Part shown: positions 35,732-44,287 of the stretch, piece after piece | Layout of the letters: each line of letters opens with the position of its first letter | Position numbering within the stretch: the stretch's first letter is position 1 | Assembly (NCBI GenBank): GCA_040902195.1 | Contig: JBBDXS010000004.1 | Span: 1-64,000, forward strand | DNA: 64,000 nt | Source of the DNA: JBBDXS01 sp040902195 | GTDB lineage: Bacteria; Chloroflexota; Dehalococcoidia; DSTF01; RBG-16-68-14 | Direction of reading: 5' to 3' | Made by a program: the position numbers and the translations under genes | The notes under the pieces: generated by a model | Told to the model about the DNA's origin: nothing | The model's input: only the letters and a program-made list of their open reading frames with translations | Databases searched by the model: none

Positions 35732-37402
35732 CTAGACCTCGACAGACACCGGCAGTACCATCGGCCGGCGGCGCGTCTCCGTATAGAGGAACTGGGCGAT
35801 AGCGTCCTTCACCTTCGTGTTCACGACTCCCCACTCAGCGATGTGGTCCGCGCCCTCCAGCGAAGCGACGACCATCTCACTCGTCCGCCGCATCAGGTCC
35901 TCCGACTCCTCGATGTCCACGAAACCACGCGAGACGATCTCCGGCTCGCCCACGAGACGCCCGGTGCTCTTCTCGATGGCCAGGATCACCACAACCATGC
36001 CGTCGGTCGCCAGGTGGTGCCGGTCGCGCAGGATCACATGGTCGATGTCTCCCACGCCCAGGCCGTCGACATAGACGTAGTCGGCGGAGATGTGACCCGC
36101 GAGGCGCGCGCTCTGCTCGTCGAGCTCGAGCACATCGCCATCCGTCATGATGAAGGCGTTCTTGTCGGACATGCCCAGCGTCTTCGCCAGCTCGACGTGG
36201 AGCGCCATGTGCCGGTACTCGCCGTGGATCGGCACGAAGTAGCGCGGCCGCACGAGCGAGTGGACGATCTTGAGCTCTTCTTGCGCCGCGTGGCCCCGTA
36301 CGTGCACGTTCGCGATGCGGTTGTAGAGCACGCTGGCGCCGAGGCGAAACAGGTTGTCGACCGTGCGATAGACGAGCGATTCGTTGCCGGGCACGGCGCT
36401 CGCCGAGTAGACCACGATGTCGCCCGGCACGATCTTCACGTGCTGGTGGTCCTGGTTCGCCATGCGCGTCAGCGCCGACGTCGGCTCGCCCTGGCTACCC
36501 GTCGTGACGATGGCGAGCTGCTGGTGCGGGATGTTGTCGAGCTCGCGCGCGTTTACCATCATGCCCTTGGGCGCCTTCAAGTACCCCAGGTCGAACGCCA
36601 TCTGCACGTTTTGCTCCATGCTGCGTCCGGTAACGAACACGCGCCGGCCCGTCGCCTGCGCTCCATCGATGACTTGCTGAATGCGCGCAATGAGCGACGC
36701 GAACGTCGTAACGATGACGCGCCCTTCCGCTGTCGACATGATGTTGCGCAGCGCCTCGCCGACGAGCTGCTCCGACGGCGTGTAGCCGGGGATCTCCGCG
36801 TACGTCGAGTCGGCCAGCAGGAGCAGTACGCCCTCCTTGCCGTACGCCGCGAGCTTCGGCAGGTCCGTCGATTGCGACATGACGGGCGTATGGTCCAGCT
36901 TGAAGTCGCCCGTGTGGATGACAATGCCGACCGGCGTCCTGATCGCGAGGCCCGTCGAGTCGGGCACGCTGTGCGCGACGCTGAACGGCTCGACGGTGAA
37001 CGGCCCTTCCTTGACAGCGTCGCCGGGGTTGATGATGTTGACCTGCGCGTTCTTGATCTTCGCTTCCTTGAGCTTGACCTTAACGAGACCCGCCGTAAGC
37101 GGCGAGCAGTACACCGGCACGTTGATCTGGTGCAGGATGTACGGCAACGCGCCGATGTGGTCCTCGTGTCCGTGCGTCAGGAAGATCGCGCGAAGATGCT
37201 TGCGGCCTTCCGTAACGTAGCTGATGTCCGGGATGACGAGATCGATCCCGAGCATCTCTTCCTCCGGGAACATGAGCCCGGCGTCGACGGCGATGATCGC
37301 GTCCCCGTACTCGAGGAGCATCATATTCTTGCCGATCTCGCCGAGTCCGCCTAGCGGGATGACCCGCAGTTTTCTTTTGCCGGTAGCTTTGTTGGTAGCC
37401 AT
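35732..37402 (-). CDS. rnj: Ribonuclease J
   Basis: The 556-residue protein is read from ATG 37402; the frame stays open upstream, but that part is not RNase J-like. The metallo-beta-lactamase motif FLTHGHEDHIGALPYI, the DAGLMFP and GDFKLDHTPV segments, and the beta-CASP part (VIVTTFASLIARIQQVID, GRSMEQNVQMA) are diagnostic. PIHGEYRHM and DGLGVGDI complete the family pattern. It degrades and processes RNA in the cytoplasm. An in-frame GTG at 37420 is an alternative start. Between the AAAGGAG overlapping the udg stop codon and the ATG lies a perfect hairpin GCGGCC-GTGT-GGCCGC that would shorten the effective SD spacing. Confidence 0.95.
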   Translation of the reverse strand: MATNKATGKRKLRVIPLGGLGEIGKNMMLLEYGDAIIAVDAGLMFPEEEMLGIDLVIPDISYVTEGRKHLRAIFLTHGHEDHIGALPYILHQINVPVYCSPLTAGLVKVKLKEAKIKNAQVNIINPGDAVKEGPFTVEPFSVAHSVPDSTGLAIRTPVGIVIHTGDFKLDHTPVMSQSTDLPKLAAYGKEGVLLLLADSTYAEIPGYTPSEQLVGEALRNIMSTAEGRVIVTTFASLIARIQQVIDGAQATGRRVFVTGRSMEQNVQMAFDLGYLKAPKGMMVNARELDNIPHQQLAIVTTGSQGEPTSALTRMANQDHQHVKIVPGDIVVYSASAVPGNESLVYRTVDNLFRLGASVLYNRIANVHVRGHAAQEELKIVHSLVRPRYFVPIHGEYRHMALHVELAKTLGMSDKNAFIMTDGDVLELDEQSARLAGHISADYVYVDGLGVGDIDHVILRDRHHLATDGMVVVILAIEKSTGRLVGEPEIVSRGFVDIEESEDLMRRTSEMVVASLEGADHIAEWGVVNTKVKDAIAQFLYTETRRRPMVLPVSVEV

Positions 37403-37437
37403 GTGTGTTCTCGCGGCCACACGGCCGCAGATCTCCT

Positions 37438-38064
37438 TTACAGCAACTGCATTTGTACTGCCGCGGGCTCCTCGGGCGCTTCGTCCTTGGCCTCTTCTTT
37501 CGCGAGCACTTCGTTCAGGATACCCGGTAGCTTCTTGAAGTCGTCCATGATCGTGCGCCGCAGACTGCCCTGGTGGAGCGCCGCCGCAGGATGGTACATC
37601 GGTACGACGAGCAGGCCATCGATGCGGCGCGGCTGGCCGTGGATGCGGCTGATCGCCTGGCCGGGGAAGTAGCGCGTCATCGAGAACCGTCCCAGCGTGA
37701 CGACGACCTTCGGGTCGATGATCGCGAGCTGCCGGTCGAGCCACGGCGTGCACGCTTCGATTTCGCCCGGCAACGGATCGCGGTTGCCGGGCGGCCGGCA
37801 CTTGACCACGTTACAGATGAACACGTCCTTTCGATTGAGCCCGATCGCCGCCAGCAGCTCATCGAGGAACTTGCCCGCCGCCCCCACGAAAGGACGTCCC
37901 TGCTGGTCCTCGTAAAAGCCCGGGCCTTCGCCGATGAAGACGATGTCGGCGTTCGGGTTGCCTTCGCCCGGGACGGCCCGGCCGCGCGTTTTGCTCAGCT
38001 CGCACCTCGGGCAGACGCCGATCTGCTCCGCTAGGGCTCGTAGTGCGGTGGCTTGCTCGTCCAT
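37438..38064 (-). CDS. udg: Uracil-DNA glycosylase, family 4 (Fe-S type)
   Basis: The 208-residue protein has the N-terminal CPRCELSKTR iron-sulfur ligand pair, the catalytic motif GEGPGFYEDQQGRPFVG (motif A), ICNVVKCRPPGNRDP, and motif B as PMYHPAAALHQ. These are diagnostic of type 4 UDGs, which remove uracil from DNA. The tail after residue 185 is Glu/Ala-rich. It lies directly upstream of rnj; the rnj Shine-Dalgarno overlaps its stop codon, so the two are co-transcribed. Confidence 0.95.
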   Translation of the reverse strand: MDEQATALRALAEQIGVCPRCELSKTRGRAVPGEGNPNADIVFIGEGPGFYEDQQGRPFVGAAGKFLDELLAAIGLNRKDVFICNVVKCRPPGNRDPLPGEIEACTPWLDRQLAIIDPKVVVTLGRFSMTRYFPGQAISRIHGQPRRIDGLLVVPMYHPAAALHQGSLRRTIMDDFKKLPGILNEVLAKEEAKDEAPEEPAAVQMQLL

Positions 38065-38077
38065 GCGCCCACCCCTT

Positions 38078-38458
38078 CTATGATGCTGACGGTTCCTTCC
38101 TCAGCGCGCCGGCGATCATCGACAGCGCGAAGTACACGACGACGACCGCGAAGACGCGCTGCAGCACGATGGCGTCGAGCGCGTCCGCGGCGAACGCTCC
38201 GGCGAAACCCGCGATGACGGCCGGCGGCGCCACTCGTGTCGCCACCTGCACATCGACGTTGCCACGACGATAGTGCGCAAAGGTAGCCACGATCCCCGTC
38301 GCGATGATCGCCGCGAGCGATGCGCCCTGCGCCAGGTGCTGGTCCGTGTCCAGCAGGATCACCATCGCCGGGACGTAGATCGCGCCTCCGCCGATGCCGA
38401 GCAGCCCTCCGGCGAAGCCGCCGGCCACTCCGATGAGCAGCTCCCAGAGGACCTCCAC
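38078..38458 (-). CDS. TauE/SafE-family permease, second half-protein
   Basis: The 126-residue protein has about four hydrophobic helices and the family motif GGLLGIGGGAIYVPAMVILL. It is half the usual TauE/SafE length (about 250) and starts with a GTG that shares one base with the previous stop (TAGTG). The two halves probably form one sulfite- or organosulfonate-type exporter as a heterodimer. The substrate is unknown. Confidence 0.85.
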   Translation of the reverse strand: MEVLWELLIGVAGGFAGGLLGIGGGAIYVPAMVILLDTDQHLAQGASLAAIIATGIVATFAHYRRGNVDVQVATRVAPPAVIAGFAGAFAADALDAIVLQRVFAVVVVYFALSMIAGALRKEPSAS

Positions 38459-38832
38459 TAGGCGAAAAACATCCGTATGCCTACCGTCAGCAGGAATACG
38501 CCGAACGTCAGTTGCAGTGCCCGAGGCGCCAGCCGCGACATCGCGACGGCGCCGGCGTACGATCCGAACGCGCTACCCACCGCCAGCCACAACGCCAGAT
38601 GCCAGTCGACGTTGTCGTTGATCCAGTACCCGATGAGCCCCGCCGTGCCAACGAAGATGACGATGGCGAGCGACGTGCCGTGCGCGCGATGCTGCGGCAG
38701 TCCCTGGAGCCGCCGTAGGAGCGGCACCATGATTGTGCCGCCACCAACCCCCGTTAGCCCGCTGAAGAAGCCGCCGGTGAGCCCTGTGGCAACCGCTCTG
38801 GCTCGGACGCGCGATGGGGAACCAATCGTCAT
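38458..38832 (-). CDS. TauE/SafE-family permease, first half-protein
   Basis: The 124-residue protein has four helices and the repeat motif GGFFSGLTGVGGGTIMVPLL. LPQHRAHGTSLAIVIFVG parallels DQHLAQGASLAAIIATG in its partner, showing that the two are the duplicated halves of one transporter fold. It is translationally coupled to the next gene by a 1-nt overlap. It follows tatC in the same direction. Confidence 0.85.
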   Translation of the reverse strand: MTIGSPSRVRARAVATGLTGGFFSGLTGVGGGTIMVPLLRRLQGLPQHRAHGTSLAIVIFVGTAGLIGYWINDNVDWHLALWLAVGSAFGSYAGAVAMSRLAPRALQLTFGVFLLTVGIRMFFA

Positions 38833-38880
38833 GCTTGGGAACGATGATATCAGCCGCCGTCGGAGGGGTCAAAAGCCGCA

Positions 38881-39693
38881 TCATTGCGTCGAGCGGGGGA
38901 TGAGCGGGTTATTCTCGACGACCTTGGCCAGGAGGATGCCGACGAAGTAGAGGACGATGATCGGCCCCGCCACGAGCGATTGCGTGATCGGGTCCACCGA
39001 AGGCGTGACGACCGCCGCGAGCACGAACGCGAGGATGATCGCATAGCGCCACCAGCCGAGCAGCTTGCGCGACGTGACGACGCCGATCTTCGCCATGCCC
39101 ATCACCACAAGTGGCAGCTCGAAGACCAGGCCCGTGACGAGCATCATGCTCGTGACGAAATCGAAGTACTTGCGCGCGCTAATCACCGGCTGCCCAAGAC
39201 CGCTCGGAGGATTGAGCAGGAACCGCAACGCCGGTGGCAATTCAACGTAATACGCGAATGCGCAGCCCCCGATGAAGGCCCCGGTTGCGCCGATCACGAT
39301 GGGATACAGCCAGCGCCGCTCGCTCTTCGTCAGCCCGGGCGAAACGAACGCCAGGAGCTGATAGATGATCACCGGCATCGCGATCGTTATTCCAAGCAGC
39401 AGCGACACGCGGAAGTACGTTGTCCAGCCTTCGAGGGGATCGAAGAACGCGAGGTCGAAGTTCTGGCGCTCCCGCTCGGCCGGTCGCTTGAGGTAGTCGA
39501 TCGCCCAAGCACTGAGCGGATAGAACGACACGCTCACGCCCACGACGAGCGCACCCGCGCACACCATGAGGCGGTAACGCAACTCCTGCAGGTGCTCGAG
39601 GATCGTGAGAACCCTCGCCTCGCTCGGGTTGGGCCGGCGATCGGGCGTGGGCGACGGCTCGGGAGGCGCTTCGACGGGCGGCTGGACGGCCAT
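38881..39693 (-). CDS. tatC: Twin-arginine translocase subunit TatC
   Basis: The 270-residue polytopic protein has six helices. Conserved TatC features include LEHLQELRYRLM (N-terminal receptor region), FFDPLEGWTTYFRVSLLLG, FVSPGLTKSERR and FELPLVV. It forms the Tat receptor and export channel for folded proteins, working with the TatA/B protein encoded 12 nt upstream. The N-terminal 28 residues are Pro-rich. Confidence 0.95.
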   Translation of the reverse strand: MAVQPPVEAPPEPSPTPDRRPNPSEARVLTILEHLQELRYRLMVCAGALVVGVSVSFYPLSAWAIDYLKRPAERERQNFDLAFFDPLEGWTTYFRVSLLLGITIAMPVIIYQLLAFVSPGLTKSERRWLYPIVIGATGAFIGGCAFAYYVELPPALRFLLNPPSGLGQPVISARKYFDFVTSMMLVTGLVFELPLVVMGMAKIGVVTSRKLLGWWRYAIILAFVLAAVVTPSVDPITQSLVAGPIIVLYFVGILLAKVVENNPLIPRSTQ

Positions 39694-39705
39694 GGGAGCT
39701 CGGGG

Positions 39706-40044
39706 TTAGGAGGCGGGCGCCCGCTCTGAGGGCTCCTTCGCCTCTTCCAGGGCGGCAGTGGCGTCGCGGGCTGCGGCTTCGAGCCCGGTGCTAACGGGCT
39801 TGGTCGTCTCGCTTAGCCCCTGGCCGACGTCCTTCCAGTCGCCCTTGATATCCGCGTATTCCTTCTCCAGATCGCTCATCGTCTCGGTGAGCTCTTGCGA
39901 AATCTGTGTGCCGAACTTGCGCACGGTGCGGAGCATGTGGGCCAGCTCGACGGCCATCTCAGGCAGGCGCCTTGGCCCCACGACGATCAGGAGGATCACC
40001 AGGATCACCAATAGTTCCAAGGGGCCGACGCCGAAAACTTCCAT
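39706..40044 (-). CDS. Tat translocase subunit TatA/TatB
   Basis: The 112-residue protein has a single N-terminal helix (GPLELLVILVILLIVVGP), the hinge RRLPEMAVELAHMLRTVRK and a long amphipathic, charged tail. The Glu at residue 9 (PLE) is typical of TatB and of many single TatA-type proteins. It is directly upstream of tatC, forming a minimal Tat operon. Only one small subunit is encoded here, so it may serve both roles. Confidence 0.9.
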   Translation of the reverse strand: MEVFGVGPLELLVILVILLIVVGPRRLPEMAVELAHMLRTVRKFGTQISQELTETMSDLEKEYADIKGDWKDVGQGLSETTKPVSTGLEAAARDATAALEEAKEPSERAPAS

Positions 40045-40124
40045 GGCTCTCTTCTATAAAAGTAGCACGCCGCTCCCGGTCCTGCGGATCGCGGGCAGCG
40101 GCGACGCTGACTGGGCCGGGACGC

Positions 40125-40385
40125 CTACTCGTCCTCGATGCCCAGGTCTTTCAAGTAATCCACGGCGTCCTGCACCGTGACAATCTTCTCCGCATCTTCG
40201 TCGGAGATCTCCAGCGTTCTGCCGTCTTTGCTGAACTCCTCCTCCATCGACATGATCAGCTCGACCAGGTCGAGAGAGTCTGCGTTCAGATCGTCGACGA
40301 ACGACGCGTTGGGGGCCACCTGCTCCTCGTCGACGCCGAGTTGCTCTACGATCAGCCGGCGTACCCGTTCAAAGGTCGTTGCCAC
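40125..40385 (-). CDS. acpP: Acyl carrier protein
   Basis: The 86-residue acidic protein has the phosphopantetheine site DSLDLVELIM (Ser37). It carries growing acyl chains in type II fatty-acid synthesis. The GTG start abuts the nusB stop codon with no gap (TAG then GTG), so translation is coupled. It lies at the 3' end of the yceD-rpmF-fabD-fabG-nusB-acpP run. Confidence 0.95.
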   Translation of the reverse strand: MATTFERVRRLIVEQLGVDEEQVAPNASFVDDLNADSLDLVELIMSMEEEFSKDGRTLEISDEDAEKIVTVQDAVDYLKDLGIEDE

Positions 40386-40835
40386 CTACTCACCCCCTTT
40401 CGAGGCCGGACGGCCTGCGAGATTCTCTGTTCGTTGCCGTTCGATGGATCCGAGGACGCCGTTGATGAACTTCGATGAGTTCTCGCTGCCGAAGCTCTTC
40501 GCAAGCTCGACGGCCTCGTTGATGATTGCTTTCACAGGCGTCCCATTATCTCCCAGCATTTCGCATATCGCAAGCCGCAGGATGTTGCGGTCCACCGGCG
40601 AAAGTTGCTCCACCGGCCAGGCCGGCGCAGTCTCCGCAATCAGCCGGTCAAGTTCATCTTGCTGTGCCCGTACCCTCTCGATCAAGTCCTGCGCGAAAGC
40701 CGCGGCGTCTTTCGGTACGTGGTGCTCCGAGACGATCCTCTCCAGCGCCCTGGCCGGCTCGTGGTTCGAGCTGTCCGCCTCGTAGAGCGACTGGAGCGCA
40801 GCGACGCGCGCGCGGTGCCGCCCGCCGGAGGCCAT
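40386..40835 (-). CDS. nusB: Transcription antitermination factor NusB
   Basis: The 149-residue all-helical protein shows the NusB pattern RARVAALQSLYEADS, LSPVDRNILRLAICEM, and VKAIINEAVELAKSFGSENSSKFINGVLG. It takes part in rRNA antitermination and ribosomal RNA processing. Its start overlaps the fabG stop by one base (TAATG). Confidence 0.95.
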   Translation of the reverse strand: MASGGRHRARVAALQSLYEADSSNHEPARALERIVSEHHVPKDAAAFAQDLIERVRAQQDELDRLIAETAPAWPVEQLSPVDRNILRLAICEMLGDNGTPVKAIINEAVELAKSFGSENSSKFINGVLGSIERQRTENLAGRPASKGGE

Positions 40836-41584
40836 TAGTGCATCACCAGGCCGCCGTCGACGGTCAGCACGGTTCCCGTTACGTAGGCTGCCTCCTCGGA
40901 CGCGAGAAAGACGGCGGCCGGCGCAACGTCTTCCGGCGTGCCCGCGCGCGCCATAGGCACCACCATGAGCATGGCCCCCTTCTGCGCGTCCGTCAGTCCC
41001 TCCGTCATCTCCGTATCGACGAAGCCCGGCGCGATCGCGTTCGCCGTGATGTTGCGTGACGCCATCTCCTTAGCCACCGACTTCGTGAACGCGATGAGGC
41101 CGGCCTTTGCGGCGGCGTAGTTCGATTGCCCCGGGTTCCCCACGACACCCGCAACGCTAGCGATGTTGATGATCCGTCCCCAGCGCTGCCGCATCATCGG
41201 CCGCAGCGCCGCCTTCGTGCACAGGAAGGCCCCGCGCAGATCGACGGCCATGACGCGGTCCCACGCCTCTTCGGACATGCGCAGCACCAGGTCGTCGCGC
41301 GTCAGGCCCGCGTTGTTAACGAGTATGTGCAGCCCGTCGAAGGCGGCGACGGTCTCATCGATGAGGCGTTTCGCGACATCCGTCTCCGCCACGTCGCCCT
41401 GAATCGCGATAGCTTCGCTCCCGCACGCCCGGACCTGTTCGACGGTCTCGTTCGCTGCCCTCTCGTTCGAGACGTAGTTGACAGCGATCTTCGCGCCGTT
41501 GCCCGCCAACGCAAGCGAAATCGCCCGGCCGATGCCACGCGATCCGCCCGTTACAAGCGCAACCTTCCCTGTCAAGTCGAACAT
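40835..41584 (-). CDS. fabG: 3-oxoacyl-ACP reductase FabG
   Basis: From ATG 41584, preceded by GAGGGA, the product is 249 residues; ATG 41596 and TTG 41623 are alternatives. It has the NADPH motif GGSRGIG, the NNAG motif, the catalytic SNYAAAKAGLIAFTK and the PG motif NAIAPGFVDTEM. The ending AAYVTGTVLTVDGGLVMH is classic for FabG. It reduces 3-oxoacyl-ACP in fatty-acid elongation and sits with fabD and acpP. Confidence 0.95.
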   Translation of the reverse strand: MFDLTGKVALVTGGSRGIGRAISLALAGNGAKIAVNYVSNERAANETVEQVRACGSEAIAIQGDVAETDVAKRLIDETVAAFDGLHILVNNAGLTRDDLVLRMSEEAWDRVMAVDLRGAFLCTKAALRPMMRQRWGRIINIASVAGVVGNPGQSNYAAAKAGLIAFTKSVAKEMASRNITANAIAPGFVDTEMTEGLTDAQKGAMLMVVPMARAGTPEDVAPAAVFLASEEAAYVTGTVLTVDGGLVMH

Positions 41585-41619
41585 GGCGTCCCTCATAATG
41601 CTGTTCGGGATCGGCCGCG

Positions 41620-42567
41620 TCAAGGCGGCGCAGGCGGGGGCGATGCTTGCGAGCTAGCGCCCTTCATGTCGGAAACGTTTCGCACGGCGAACCCGCGGTC
41701 GATGCGGCGCGCCAGGCCCGTCAGCGCGCGGCCCGGTCCGAACTCGATCAGCGCGCCGACCCCCTGCGTGCGCAGGTACTCCATCGAGCGCTGCCACTGC
41801 ACGGGGCGCGTCAGTTGCTGTACAAGCTCGTCGCGCAGCGGCTCCGCCGTCGTGATCGGCTCTCCCGTCGTGTTCGCCACGATCGGCACCGCCGGGGCGC
41901 GCAGCGGCGTGTCCGCAACGGCGCGCGCCATGCCTTCGGCAGCCTGCTGCATCATCGATGTGTGGAACGCGCCGCTGACCTTCAGCCGCACCCCCCGCTG
42001 CGCGCCCCGCTCGAGTGCAAGCGCCATCGCGGCGGTCACTGCCTCCTCGGTCCCGCCGATGACCGTCTGGCCCGGCGCGTTCAGGTTGCACACCTCCGCG
42101 CCCGCTTCCGAGCAGATCGCGGTGATGCGCTCCTCGTCGAGGCCGATGATCGCGGCCATCGCGCCGGGACTGCTCGCCGCCGCCTCCTTCATCAGCCGCC
42201 CTCGTTCTCGCACGAGACGCAGCCCGTTGTCGAGATCGAGCGCGCCCGCGGCGACGAGCGCCGTGTACTCGCCAAGGCTATGTCCTGCGACGAACGACGG
42301 CGGATCGGGCGGGAGGCCGCCCAGCTCTCGAGCTGCCTCCAGCGCGGCCAGGCTCGCGGTGAAGAGGGCGGGTTGTGCGTTGTGGGTGTTCTGGAGATCG
42401 TCCTCCGGCCCCTCGAAGCAGAGGCGCGTGACGGACATGCCAAGGACGCTATCGGCGGTATCGAAGATGCGGCGCGCGGCGTCGGAGCCTTCGTAGAGGT
42501 CGCGCCCCATGCCAACTTCCTGCGCGCCCTGTCCCGGAAACAACCAGGCGGCGCGCGCGTCAGCCAC
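41620..42567 (-). CDS. fabD: Malonyl-CoA:ACP transacylase FabD
   Basis: The 315-residue protein has LFPGQGAQEVGMGRDLYEG, the active-site VAGHSLGEYTALVAAGAL (Ser), the malonate-binding Arg in LVRERGRLMKEA, and SGAFHTSMMQ with the catalytic His. It loads malonyl groups onto AcpP. It lies 32 nt after rpmF and just before fabG. Confidence 0.95.
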   Translation of the reverse strand: MADARAAWLFPGQGAQEVGMGRDLYEGSDAARRIFDTADSVLGMSVTRLCFEGPEDDLQNTHNAQPALFTASLAALEAARELGGLPPDPPSFVAGHSLGEYTALVAAGALDLDNGLRLVRERGRLMKEAAASSPGAMAAIIGLDEERITAICSEAGAEVCNLNAPGQTVIGGTEEAVTAAMALALERGAQRGVRLKVSGAFHTSMMQQAAEGMARAVADTPLRAPAVPIVANTTGEPITTAEPLRDELVQQLTRPVQWQRSMEYLRTQGVGALIEFGPGRALTGLARRIDRGFAVRNVSDMKGASSQASPPPAPP

Positions 42568-42599
42568 CGGCGAGACTCGGGCTGTAGCGAATCGCTACG

Positions 42600-42797
42600 C
42601 TATTCTGGCAGCTCAGGCTTGGCGATGACAACGGCCTCGCGTCCCTTGTAGTAGCCGCAGGTCGGGCAGACCGTGTGGGGCAGGCGCGGGCTGTGGCAGT
42701 GCGAGCACTCCGACAGCTTGACCGCAGGCTTGCGCATGTGACTGCGTCGCGCGCCTTTGGCTGAAGCGGGCGACTTTTTCTTTGGTACTGGAGGCAC
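42600..42797 (-). CDS. rpmF: 50S ribosomal protein L32
   Basis: The start is GTG 42797, giving 65 residues beginning VPPVPKKKSPASAKGARRSH. It has the CSHC and CPTC zinc-ribbon knuckles and the CGYYKGREVV-like end (CGYYKGREAVV). The frame continues upstream but that part lies inside the yceD gene. The start is 2 nt after the yceD stop, matching the usual yceD-rpmF pair. Confidence 0.93.
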   Translation of the reverse strand: MPPVPKKKSPASAKGARRSHMRKPAVKLSECSHCHSPRLPHTVCPTCGYYKGREAVVIAKPELPE

Positions 42798-42799
42798 GT

Positions 42800-43327
42800 C
42801 TATGTCCCTTTCAATTCGCTCGAAAGCTCGCCTAAGGCGGCCCAGCGTTCGTCGGCTTCCGGCTCGCAGCCGCACAGCCCATCGTTCAGGTCTTTGCCGC
42901 AGCGAGGGCAGAGGCCCAGGCAGTCCGGCCGGCAGAGCGACTGGAGCGGCACGGTGGCAGACCAGTACTGGCGCACCGCCTCGTCCAGCGAGAGCATTTG
43001 CTCCCCGTCGATCCGGAACGCCTCCACGTCCTCGGGCGGCGGCAGCGCTGCTCCCGTGCGGGGGTCCGCGCTGGCGAAGAACTCCTCCTCGAAGTCCAAC
43101 TCCAGCGGCACCTCAGTGTCGCGCAGGCAGCGGCTGCACTGATCCTGCTCGACACCCCGCAGGCCGGCCGTCACGAGGACTCCCGGTTGGGTGCGCAGCA
43201 TCGTAACATGTCCGGTCATCCGGCGCGAGCCACCGTCGACGGGTACGTCGTCGTTGATATCGTACTCACGTTTCGCTCCGACCTCCTCCTTGAGCAGGCC
43301 CGAGACGTTGAACAACAGAGAGGACAT
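42800..43327 (-). CDS. YceD/DUF177 protein (large-ribosomal-subunit accumulation family)
   Basis: From ATG 43327 the product is 175 residues, starting MSSLLFNVSGLLKEEVGAKR. It has the DUF177 core CSRCLRDTEVPLELDFEEEF and the C-terminal cysteine cluster CRPDCLGLCPRCGKDLNDG. It is directly upstream of rpmF, the conserved partner. In other bacteria and plants the family affects 23S rRNA or L32 assembly. It is the first gene of the minus-strand fatty-acid/ribosome operon. Confidence 0.9.
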   Translation of the reverse strand: MSSLLFNVSGLLKEEVGAKREYDINDDVPVDGGSRRMTGHVTMLRTQPGVLVTAGLRGVEQDQCSRCLRDTEVPLELDFEEEFFASADPRTGAALPPPEDVEAFRIDGEQMLSLDEAVRQYWSATVPLQSLCRPDCLGLCPRCGKDLNDGLCGCEPEADERWAALGELSSELKGT

Positions 43328-43584
43328 GGCGCCTTCAGGATATGAGCGGCTTCTCGCCGCCGTCAAATCACGCTCTGGGGCAAAGAAAAGCGACACAGTT
43401 GACATAGCTTCCTTGCGCCCCCGCGCGAACCGAACCTATAATCCCCAACGAGTGCGGGTTCGGCGTCTTGCTGTCCAACATTGTCTTCCATCGCCCCGTT
43501 TCGGCTGGGAATCGAGCTTTTCGAAGGCTCTCTTCCGGTCGCCGTGAGGGGTTCTGGAGCCCGTTCCGATTCCGAGGAAATCCC

Positions 43585-44286
43585 TTGACCTCTATCTCCG
43601 AACTCTTTGCGTTGCAGGAGCTGGATCTCGCCATCGCGGCCGACCGCGCTGCGATCGAGGACATCGCGGCGCGACTCGATGAGCCAGAAGAGCTAGTCGA
43701 AGCGCGACAGCTTCTCGTGCAGGGAAAGGAAGAGCTTCGCGAAGCGGAGCACCAGTTCAAAGAGAGCGAGTTTGCGGCTGACGAGCTGAAGCGCAAGATC
43801 GAGCCGGTCGAGAAGAAGCTCTACCAGGGCAGCGTGACCAACCCGAAGGAGCTCGCGGACCTGCAGGCGGACGTCGACAGCCTGCGCCGCCGTCGCAGCG
43901 AGCTGGAGGACAAGGCGCTTGCCGCGATGGACGCGCTGGAGCAGGCACAGCAGCGCGTCGCGGAGGCCGATCGCACGTTGGGCGAGCTGGCCGAGCAGCA
44001 CGGTGTCGAGCGCGAGGACATGGGCGCGCGTACCGGCGAGCTAGAGGCGGAGCTCTCCAAGCTCCTGCCGGAGCGCGAGGCCGCGGCGGGCGAGATCGAC
44101 CCGTCGTTCCTGCGCCTCTACGAAATCTTGCGCGCAAACAAGGGCGGCCGCGCCGTTGGGAAGGTCGTCGGCGGCGCGTGTCAGGGCTGCCGCATCTCGC
44201 TGCCGATGAACGTCACGCAGCGCGCGCGCGCCGGCAGCGACATCGTGCAGTGCCCAAGCTGCGAGCGCATCCTCTACGTGATCTAG
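43585..44286 (+). CDS. Zinc-ribbon coiled-coil protein (DUF164/zf-RING_7)
   Basis: The start is TTG 43585, with GAGGAAA 6-12 nt upstream; the product is 233 residues. Residues about 5-180 are a long coiled coil with heptads (AEHQFKESEFAADELKRKIE, VDSLRRRRSELEDKALAAMD). The C-terminus has two CxxC knuckles (GACQGCRISLPM, VQCPSCERILYVI). The family is widespread and often sits upstream of RNase HI or rnpB, as here. A nucleic-acid-related role is suspected but unproven. Confidence 0.88.
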   Translation: MTSISELFALQELDLAIAADRAAIEDIAARLDEPEELVEARQLLVQGKEELREAEHQFKESEFAADELKRKIEPVEKKLYQGSVTNPKELADLQADVDSLRRRRSELEDKALAAMDALEQAQQRVAEADRTLGELAEQHGVEREDMGARTGELEAELSKLLPEREAAAGEIDPSFLRLYEILRANKGGRAVGKVVGGACQGCRISLPMNVTQRARAGSDIVQCPSCERILYVI

Positions 44287-44287
44287 C

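Noticed and set aside
35843..37354. 503-codon plus-strand frame opposite rnj
   Set aside because: The Arg/His/Val-rich composition is a codon-bias shadow; rnj on the other strand has all family motifs.
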